Source: DATDPY01 sp964395765
GTDB lineage: Bacteria; Bacteroidota; Bacteroidia; Cytophagales; Cyclobacteriaceae
Reading direction: 5' to 3'
DNA length: 8,485 nt
Assembly: GCA_964395765.1 (NCBI GenBank)
Contig: CAYNCU010000190.1
Coordinates: 1 to 8,485 of the forward strand
Part shown: positions 1-5,120 of the stretch, piece by piece
How the letters are laid out: each line of letters begins with the position of its first letter
How positions within the stretch are numbered: position 1 is the first letter of the stretch
Program-made: the position numbers and the translations under genes
Notes under the pieces: model-generated
Databases searched by the model: none
The model's input: only the letters and a program-made list of their open reading frames with translations
What the model was told of the DNA's origin: nothing

Positions 1-293
1 ATGCAATGCACAAATAGTTTCCGGTCCTTATATACTTCCATCAACCTGCAAAAGGATTCAAAATCATTTGAAGTGGGATTCTTGAAATCTACCGGGATAT
101 GTATGTATGTCATGCCCAAACCCGTAACAATAATTCCCTCGTTGGCAAGCGCATATTTTGAATCCGGCGTCGCCAGGTTGAGAACAATTTCAAAACCTTC
201 TTCATGAATGGTTTTGAACTGTTCCGCAGTGGGCTGTCCGGACGTACCCAGCCTTTGGTGAATAAGACGGAAATTGTATATATCTGTTAACAA
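1..293 (-). CDS. Tyrosine-phosphatase-family protein (DSP/PTP fold), N-terminal part only
   Basis: This frame encodes 97 codons before the window edge and has no stop in that span. Visible motifs are IYNFR near residue 5, LGTSGQPTAEQF at 15-26, EIVLNLATPDS at 35-45, YIHIPVDF at 63-70 and LFVHC at 93-97. This pattern (TSGQP near the start, an INL strand, YxHIPV, then VHC) matches the small cysteine phosphatases related to the domain fused to beta-lactamase-hydrolase-like proteins. The final His-Cys would begin the HCx5R phosphate-binding loop, with Cys97 as nucleophile; the Arg lies outside the window. No ATG exists between the upstream in-frame TAA (309-311) and the conserved region, so TTG at 293-291 is the best start and keeps the family-typical IYNFR N-terminus. 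It lies 29 bases downstream of the oxidoreductase gene on the same strand, so co-transcription is likely. No signal peptide is seen, so it is probably cytoplasmic. Its substrate is unknown. Confidence 0.72.
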   Translation of the reverse strand, partial: MLTDIYNFRLIHQRLGTSGQPTAEQFKTIHEEGFEIVLNLATPDSKYALANEGIIVTGLGMTYIHIPVDFKNPTSNDFESFCRLMEVYKDRKLFVHC

Positions 294-322
294 ATTATTT
301 AGATTATTTTATACAGTTTCTG

Positions 323-1606
323 TCAGATCTCCATCACCTTCTCCCCTACCGCATCCCACTTCAGGTATTTCCTGTGCCTGAACGATTGCACGCCCATCAT
401 GGTAGCTACCACGCCATAGTACCCGAGTACCTGGTCGCATTTCAGCGGTTCATTATTTCGGATTGCGTTCTGCAGGTTCCTGTGGTGAAGGGTAAGGTCT
501 TCGGCACCATGCTTCTTATAGGTAAAGGTCCCTTTGTCCTTATCATTTTCACCCGTGCCGCTGATGACCGCCTCATTGGTCGATTGTTGCGGGGTAATTG
601 TAAATCCTTCATTCGTAAATTCGAGCGTTGCCTTATGGCCGCGAATCAGGTGCCGGATGGGCGTATCGTTACCCATTGACGAAACCAACAGGACCGTTAA
701 TTTTTCAGGGTAATCCAGCAGCATATTAAAGGTGTCGGGAATTTCGGCGATACTGTCGGTAAAACAAAACAGGCCGCCGGTGGCCGTTACATATTCGGGG
801 AATTTCAAACCCACGGCCTTGATGATCCTGGTTACCCGGTGGATGAAAAGGTCGGTGGCGATACCACCGGAATAATCCCAGTACCGTCTCCATTGGAAAT
901 AACGGTGGGGATCCCAGGCCACTTTGGGGGCGGGCCCCAGCCAGGCATCCCAGTCGAGGTTTACACCGGGCTTTGCATCCGGGTCAATCGGATAGGCCCA
1001 GAAATCATTGACATAATTCCTTGAATAATCGATATGCGCCATTACCACTTTCCCCAGTTTGTCATCGAGGATCATTTTGTGGGCCGTCTCATAGGAATCG
1101 TCCGACATCCCCTGTACACCTACCTGTACCTTGAGATTTGTGGCAGCAACTTTTTTTACCACATCCGTAGCCTGGACGATCTGGTGGGTCATGGGCTTTT
1201 CCACATAAATATTTTTTCCGGCATCAAGCGCATCCAGGATCATCTGGTAATGCCAGTGTTCCGGCGTGGCGATCAGCACATAATCGAGATCTTTCATGTC
1301 CATTACTTTTTTGTAATCCTTGATCGCCTGTCCCTTGGTTAATGCGGCGGCGGCATCCAGCCGCTTAGTGTAAATATCACTGACGGCCGCCACTTCAACA
1401 TTGTCGGTATTCATCATGTCCACAAGGGCATGCAGGTGTGCTGTTCCCTGGCCGCCGCAACCGATAGCGCCGATCCGTAAACGGTCGTTAGCGCCGATGA
1501 TGCGGTTGTAGTTTTTAGCCAGTAAACCCGATGTACCTCCAAGGGCTATCATTCCGGCCGTCGTACCGGCCACTCCTTTTACGAATTGTCTTCTTGTAAT
1601 GCTCAT
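323..1606 (-). CDS. Tat-exported Gfo/Idh/MocA family oxidoreductase (427 aa)
   Basis: This is a predicted NAD(P)-dependent dehydrogenase-fold protein of the glucose-fructose oxidoreductase / inositol dehydrogenase / MocA superfamily. The N-terminus has a twin-arginine signal (TRRQFVKG, R5-R6) and a weakly hydrophobic Gly/Ala stretch to about residue 30, implying folded export to the periplasm. The Rossmann nucleotide-binding loop is IGAIGCGGQG (45-54). ATPEHWH (113-119) and EKPMTH (136-141, K137) are the family signature of cofactor and substrate site. The C-terminal alpha/beta domain carries YSGGIATDLFIH (245-256), with D252 and H256 at the usual catalytic positions, but the Asp often found three residues after the His is Thr259. 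Length is normal for Bacteroidota members. The start is supported by AAGGAT upstream. It is followed at 29 bases by the phosphatase gene and faces a second oxidoreductase across a divergent region. Substrate is not predictable; sugars, polyols or their acids are typical. It lacks the NLYPTHG-like segment that I associate with GH109 glycosidases. Confidence 0.92.
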   Translation of the reverse strand: MSITRRQFVKGVAGTTAGMIALGGTSGLLAKNYNRIIGANDRLRIGAIGCGGQGTAHLHALVDMMNTDNVEVAAVSDIYTKRLDAAAALTKGQAIKDYKKVMDMKDLDYVLIATPEHWHYQMILDALDAGKNIYVEKPMTHQIVQATDVVKKVAATNLKVQVGVQGMSDDSYETAHKMILDDKLGKVVMAHIDYSRNYVNDFWAYPIDPDAKPGVNLDWDAWLGPAPKVAWDPHRYFQWRRYWDYSGGIATDLFIHRVTRIIKAVGLKFPEYVTATGGLFCFTDSIAEIPDTFNMLLDYPEKLTVLLVSSMGNDTPIRHLIRGHKATLEFTNEGFTITPQQSTNEAVISGTGENDKDKGTFTYKKHGAEDLTLHHRNLQNAIRNNEPLKCDQVLGYYGVVATMMGVQSFRHRKYLKWDAVGEKVMEI

Positions 1607-1613
1607 TTTTTCA

Positions 1614-1619
1614 ATCCTT
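1614..1619 (-). promoter_or_regulatory. Shine-Dalgarno-like site of the 323-1606 oxidoreductase
   Basis: The minus strand reads AAGGAT; its AGGA core is separated from the ATG at 1606-1604 by eight bases. This is the best-spaced ribosome-binding-like sequence in the window. It supports the chosen start, which also places the twin-arginine motif at residues 5-6. Confidence 0.5.
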
Positions 1620-1877
1620 AAAAATTTTATGATTTATTTAACTTATAACACTGAATTAAAGTAATCTATTCCATTTTTCAAATGAATACAAGGTATCAAT
1701 TATATTTTCAAACTTCTATACCCAAAAACAAATGCATACGACATTTAATGCCTTCATAAATTATATAATAATGACCATATAAAAAACTTTATCGACGCAT
1801 TTCAATATTCATTTTTTCTCCTTGCGCCGGAAAATATTTAATCTGCTATATAACTAAAAAGGATTCCATTCAAAAAA

Positions 1878-1908
1878 TTTCAAGTAAGACCACAATTGTA
1901 TACATTTG
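1878..1908 (+). promoter_or_regulatory. Candidate Bacteroidota-type promoter for the 2042 gene
   Basis: TACATTTG at 1901-1908 matches the Bacteroidota -7 consensus TAnnTTTG exactly. TTTC at 1878-1881 matches three of four bases of the -33 TTTG, with the usual 19-base spacer. Initiation would give an untranslated leader of roughly 125 bases before the ATG at 2042. In AT-rich DNA such matches can arise by chance, so this is a candidate only. Confidence 0.42.
1893..1908. repeat. 16-bp near-palindrome overlapping the -7 box (possible operator)
   Basis: CAATTGTATACATTTG has two 8-base arms with one mismatched pair and a perfect TGTATACA core (1897-1904). It coincides with the -7 element of the candidate plus-strand promoter, a position where a bound dimeric regulator could block transcription. 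No regulator gene is visible next to it, so function is inferred only from symmetry and position. Confidence 0.35.
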
Positions 1909-2041
1909 ATCATCCGATCTTTTGTACCAGGTATATTCTTTGGAAATCAGTTTTGACGTTCATTTTTTCGTGATGACTGAAGAATTCAATGAACATAAAT
2001 ATCCTTCCATTTAATTCTGATCAACATTAAATCGTTTTATT

Positions 2042-3574
2042 ATGATGAAAAAAAATAATTTAAAACCCAAATCAACCGGCATTACAAGACGGGAGTTTGT
2101 AGGCATGGCTGCCACAGGGGCCGCTGCTTTTACCATTCTTCCCAATTACACGGTAAGCGGGCTGGGCCATGTAGTACCCAGCGATAAATTATATATTGCT
2201 GCCGTAGGGTGCGGCGGAGAAGCCGAAAGCGATATTCATCATTACATGAACGCCCCGAAGAAAAACGCCGAGGTCGCCTTTCTTTGTGACGTGGATGACC
2301 GTATGGCTGCCCCGAGAAGGAAGGAACTTCCCAATGCAAAATTTTATCATGACTGGCGCGAAATGTTCGAAAAGGAAAATAAGAATTTCGATGCCGTTAC
2401 CGTAGCCATTCCCGACCATAATCACGCCATAGTCGGGCTGGCTGCTATGAAGATGAAAAAACATCTCTACCTACAGAAACCACTGACCCACGATATCTGG
2501 GAAGCAAGAATGCTTACAGAGGCTGCCAAAAAATACAACGTGGTTACACAGATGGGAGACCAGGGCGCTTCCTGTGATGGAATGAGAACGCTGAGGGAGT
2601 GGATTGAAGCGGGTATACTGGGTGATATTGAAAAAGTTTATTGCTGGACAGACCGCCCGGTGTGGCCCCAGGGAATCCCATGGCCTGATCAGCACCCTCC
2701 TGTGCCCAAGGAGCTGGACTGGAACCTCTGGCTGGGGACTGCCGATAAAACCGATTATATTGATAACCTGGTCCCTTTTAACTGGCGGGGGTGGTGGAAA
2801 TTCGGTACCGGGGCGCTGGGCGATATGGGATGTCATATCATGGGGCCTCCCTTCAAATTGCTGGAACTGGGCTATCCCACGGAAGTCACCTGCAGTGCTA
2901 GTACTGAATACAGCGGCATCTTCAAGGAAGCCACCTACCCCGACAGCGGACCCGTATCCAGCAAAATAAGGTTTACCTATAAATTAAAGAACGGCAAAAC
3001 CTTCCGCCTGTACTGGATGGATGGCGGCATTGTTCCCGAAAGGCCGGAAGAACTGGAGGAAGACGCTAACATGAACGAATTACTCGGCGATTATCCTCCG
3101 GGTCTTAATGATTATGAAGGTGCCAACATTTTTGTAGGAACCAAAGGGAAAGCAGCCTGCGGCTGGGGTGGAAGGAACCCGGTACTGATTCCATTGAAAT
3201 TGAATAAGGATATTAATGTACCTAAAAAATATCCGCGCGTTGCCGGAGATATGGATGGTCATTGGTGGCAATGGGTGGATGCCTGCATCGCAGGATACGG
3301 AAATATGGAAGTCGATTCTCCCTTCGTGGGGTATGCGGGCCCGCTTACGGAAACCGTATTAATGGGTAACCTGCTGTTACGAAGCTTTAATATACGTGAA
3401 AAAATTGTCCGCCAGGATCCGGTGTACGGAAAAATGGATGGTTTTTATTTCGACGGCCGTTATATCAATTATAAATGGGACGGAGCCAATATGAAAATCA
3501 CGAATTTCGAGGCTGCCAATCAATTTGTAAAACGGGAATACAGGAAAGGCTGGGAAGATCTGAAACTGGATTGA
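2042..3574 (+). CDS. Tat-exported Gfo/Idh/MocA family oxidoreductase, long form (510 aa)
   Basis: The N-terminus has a twin-arginine motif (ITRREFVGM, R16-R17) followed by an Ala/Gly-rich hydrophobic stretch to about residue 40, so export to the periplasm is likely. The Rossmann segment is IAAVGCGGEAESD (52-64); the glycine usually expected at residue 61 of the GxGGxG pattern is Ala. IPDHNHA (123-129) and LQKPLTH (144-150, K146) follow; QKP in place of EKP is seen in related long-form proteins. The C-terminal domain contains a Trp-rich segment (WNLWLG and FNWRGWWKFG, about 227-255) and GALGDMGCHIMGPPF (257-271), with D261 and H265 in catalytic positions and Gly268 where Asp is common. It is longer than classical dehydrogenases of the family (about 350 aa) because of a signal peptide and insertions in the second domain. 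MM at the start leaves 2042 or 2045 open. A strong terminator follows. It is diverged from the protein encoded at 323-1606 and is not a tandem duplicate. Substrate unknown. Confidence 0.92.
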   Translation: MMKKNNLKPKSTGITRREFVGMAATGAAAFTILPNYTVSGLGHVVPSDKLYIAAVGCGGEAESDIHHYMNAPKKNAEVAFLCDVDDRMAAPRRKELPNAKFYHDWREMFEKENKNFDAVTVAIPDHNHAIVGLAAMKMKKHLYLQKPLTHDIWEARMLTEAAKKYNVVTQMGDQGASCDGMRTLREWIEAGILGDIEKVYCWTDRPVWPQGIPWPDQHPPVPKELDWNLWLGTADKTDYIDNLVPFNWRGWWKFGTGALGDMGCHIMGPPFKLLELGYPTEVTCSASTEYSGIFKEATYPDSGPVSSKIRFTYKLKNGKTFRLYWMDGGIVPERPEELEEDANMNELLGDYPPGLNDYEGANIFVGTKGKAACGWGGRNPVLIPLKLNKDINVPKKYPRVAGDMDGHWWQWVDACIAGYGNMEVDSPFVGYAGPLTETVLMGNLLLRSFNIREKIVRQDPVYGKMDGFYFDGRYINYKWDGANMKITNFEAANQFVKREYRKGWEDLKLD

Positions 3575-3602
3575 TATTTTGATCTTTTGATATTTTGATC
3601 TT
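3571..3602 (+). repeat. Four tandem 8-mers TTGATMTT overlapping the stop codon
   Basis: The sequence reads TTGATATT, TTGATCTT, TTGATATT, TTGATCTT without interruption, which is also a perfect 16-bp unit present twice. The TGA stop of the oxidoreductase (3572-3574) sits in the first unit. Copy-number change by slippage would alter only untranslated sequence after that stop. I see no defined function. Confidence 0.85.
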
Positions 3603-3618
3603 TTCATAACCCTATTTT

Positions 3619-3645
3619 GCCCGGCCTTGAACGGCCGGGCTTTTT
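3619..3645 (+). terminator. Rho-independent terminator of the 2042-3574 gene
   Basis: A perfect 8-bp all-GC stem, GCCCGGCC with GGCCGGGC, closes a six-base loop TTGAAC and is followed directly by TTTTT. It starts 45 bases after the TGA stop. On the minus strand the hairpin is followed by AAAATAGGG and not by a T-run, so it should act mainly on plus-strand transcription. Confidence 0.9.
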
Positions 3646-3685
3646 ATAATAATATGCCGGACATCAGGAGATGACGCCCGGCATA
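3640..3685 (-). terminator. Possible weak terminator of the 3732-4778 gene
   Basis: TATGCCGG (3653-3660) and CCGGCATA (3678-3685) form an 8-bp stem with a 17-base loop. Read on the minus strand it lies 46 bases after the lipoprotein stop and is followed by TTATTATAAAAAG, a T-rich but interrupted tract. The large loop and imperfect tract make it weaker than its plus-strand neighbour; the outer inverted repeat might help it. Confidence 0.4.
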
Positions 3686-3731
3686 AATAAACAAATATGA
3701 AAACAGGGTTATCTTAATTCCTTAAATCACT

Positions 3732-4778
3732 TTATAAAGGGGAGTTCATCAATTTCATATCCACTATGGTCTTGCTTCTACCCATAATCCTTACATTGTC
3801 AACTTCAGCCGTATCATATCCCTGCATGGTGGAATATAAGGTGTAAGTACCTTGCGGAATTCCTATCATTTTATAAAATCCGTTCTCTTCCGTTATGGCC
3901 GAGCTGATAACTGAATCGTTTTTCAGCCAGACATAAGCTCCTTTAATTCCGATAATACTCGTATCCGTTACAAAACCTTCGATTTTTCCACATGAGTAAT
4001 TATCAACTACCCTGATTACCGGTTTCAGATGAAATCCTTTCGGGTGCAGATCGGAACCTAATACTACCAGGGATCGGTTCAGGTCGAAATCCACCAGGAG
4101 CTGGGAAGAAAGCCCTCCGTTTATTTCGATACCTCCGGGGATAAATATTTTCAGGCCGGAATGCGACCCGGAAGGTACGGTCAGCTTAAAGGACGTACCG
4201 TCAGCCAGTATAATATTTGCATCCGAAATAAATAAACGGATCATATTATAGGTCCCGGCCTGAATGGTTGTATCACTTAGCAGACTGGTGATTCCGTTTC
4301 TCAGATCCATAAGGTTGATATTTGCGGGGGATTTCAAAACAGTCACATAGTTCATACTGTCTTCTCCATTTTCTCCGCACTTGCATGCTTCGTTGTCCTC
4401 CCAATGTGTCGAATCGTTCTCCTCCATGCCTTCTTCATGGTGCTCCATTTCACCTGCATTTTCTGCCAGACTCCCGGTATTTTGAGTGGTATCAACATCG
4501 GAATCACGATCGCTTTCAATCGCTTCTTCCTTCCTTAATTCAATTTTAGTAATGGTAATAGTTACACTGCTTATGTTACTTAAGGAGAAAAGCGGGTCGT
4601 CGGTCAAGAGCAGTCTAAGCCTGCCCGTCGCATTATAGTTGTTATTATTACTACCGCTATTATTACCCGGAGCAATACGATCCAGGTTATCGGTACATGC
4701 AGCTGCCAACAATAAGGTTATTATTAGCCCGCCCATATTTGCCGGTGTAATAAATTGTTTGATTATATATTTCATCAT
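3732..4778 (-). CDS. DUF4382-type lipoprotein with C-terminal carboxypeptidase-regulatory-like domain (348 aa)
   Basis: The N-terminus has a hydrophobic segment (about 15-27) ending in the lipobox LAAAC, so Cys28 is the predicted lipidated residue and the protein is membrane-anchored outside the cytoplasm. An Asn/Ser-rich linker (about 35-50) follows. Residues about 52-250 show the DUF4382 pattern: GRLRLLLTDDP, a VTITITKIEL strand, INLMDLRNGITSLLSDTTI and AGTYNMIRLFI. Residues about 264-340 (GKIEGFVTD, AYVWL, ENGFYKMIGIPQGTYTL) look like a CarboxypepD_reg beta-sandwich domain. Between the strand at 72-82 and VTVLKS (145-150) lies an acidic insert (about 84-143) with several His and a CKC (C132, C134), unlike the compact loop expected there. 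The start is either of two adjacent ATGs; AGGA touches the first, so the second (4775) is possible. It converges with the oxidoreductase gene and diverges from the kinase gene. Molecular function is unknown for this family. Confidence 0.85.
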   Translation of the reverse strand: MMKYIIKQFITPANMGGLIITLLLAAACTDNLDRIAPGNNSGSNNNNYNATGRLRLLLTDDPLFSLSNISSVTITITKIELRKEEAIESDRDSDVDTTQNTGSLAENAGEMEHHEEGMEENDSTHWEDNEACKCGENGEDSMNYVTVLKSPANINLMDLRNGITSLLSDTTIQAGTYNMIRLFISDANIILADGTSFKLTVPSGSHSGLKIFIPGGIEINGGLSSQLLVDFDLNRSLVVLGSDLHPKGFHLKPVIRVVDNYSCGKIEGFVTDTSIIGIKGAYVWLKNDSVISSAITEENGFYKMIGIPQGTYTLYSTMQGYDTAEVDNVRIMGRSKTIVDMKLMNSPL

Positions 4779-5120
4779 TCCTGTTATTATTTATTATATC
4801 TTTAAATCCTGCTTATGTAAAAATATTTCAATAACCAACTTCAGATAATATCCGATCAGGTCGGGTTTCTAATACGAAGAAATATGCCAATCCAATAAAA
4901 AAATATTTTTTTATGTTTAATCATTGAAAATCAGATAGTTAAAATCCTTGCCGGGATATTTTATTTTATTTTTTCCGTTGAATTATTTGTCATATTGAAA
5001 ATGATTTAATCATTTTTGCAAAATATAGATTCCATCCTGCCGTTATAAATAGCAACACTGCCCCGCTGGTTTCCCGTTTCAAAAGCAATACCCGTTGATT
5101 GATCGCAAACTCAGAATTGT
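4779..5120. other. Divergent intergenic region, lipoprotein / histidine kinase
   Basis: These 342 AT-rich bases carry no coding sequence that I can support. The region must contain start signals for both flanking genes. I found no exact TAnnTTTG box on either strand; TATGTTTA (4912-4919, plus) matches all but the last base but has no -33 partner. No Shine-Dalgarno sequence precedes the kinase ATG. A perfect 19-bp palindrome lies at 4998-5016. Confidence 0.55.
4998..5016. repeat. Perfect 19-bp palindrome upstream of the kinase gene
   Basis: AAAATGATT and AATCATTTT form 9-base arms around a single central T (5007). The centre lies 114 bases before the kinase start codon and 229 bases from the lipoprotein start. 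Its symmetry suits binding by a dimeric protein; an RNA hairpin with a one-base loop is not sterically reasonable. AT-rich palindromes can occur by chance. Confidence 0.4.

Larger units (their letters stand above)
1607..2041. other. Divergent intergenic region between two oxidoreductase genes
   Basis: These 435 bases are AT-rich and carry no open frame with recognisable protein character. The region must hold the promoters of two divergently transcribed genes. On the plus strand a candidate TTTC-N19-TACATTTG promoter is seen (1878-1908), with a near-palindrome across its -7 box. For the minus-strand gene no convincing TAnnTTTG box was found. The closest is TACAATTG (1900-1893, minus), which lies in the same palindrome and has no good -33 partner. 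I saw no terminator or clear riboswitch-like fold by eye. Confidence 0.6.
3606..3712. repeat. Outer inverted repeat enclosing two hairpins between convergent genes
   Basis: ATAACCCTATTTT (3606-3618) pairs with AAAACAGGGTTAT (3700-3712) at 12 of 13 positions; only A3614-C3704 fails. Between the arms lie the hairpin 3619-3640 and the hairpin 3653-3685. A transcript of either strand could therefore fold as a closing stem with two branch hairpins. GCCGGGC (3634-3640) could alternatively pair with GCCCGGC (3676-3682). Possible readings are a two-way terminator, a REP-like dispersed element or a structured 3' untranslated region. Confidence 0.6.

Noticed and set aside
1..207. Plus-strand open frame at the left edge
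   Set aside because: It lies antisense to the phosphatase frame, whose translation carries recognisable family motifs; the plus-strand peptide resembles nothing.
323..1606. GH109 alpha-N-acetylgalactosaminidase identity for the first oxidoreductase
   Set aside because: It shares a Tat signal and Rossmann fold with GH109 enzymes, but the corresponding C-terminal segment reads GGIATDLFIH and not the NLYPTHG-like motif I associate with that family.
1921..1944. Second candidate -33/-7 promoter (TTTG ... TATTCTTTG)
   Set aside because: The -7 box would need three bases between TA and TTTG, and spacing from the upstream TTTG is too short.
2604..2969. Plus-strand frame inside the second oxidoreductase gene
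   Set aside because: It is an out-of-frame shadow of a gene with clear family motifs and has no start signal of its own.
4997..5020. Sigma54 promoter ending in TTGCA before the kinase gene
   Set aside because: TTGCA occurs at 5016-5020, but there is no GG at the -24 position upstream.
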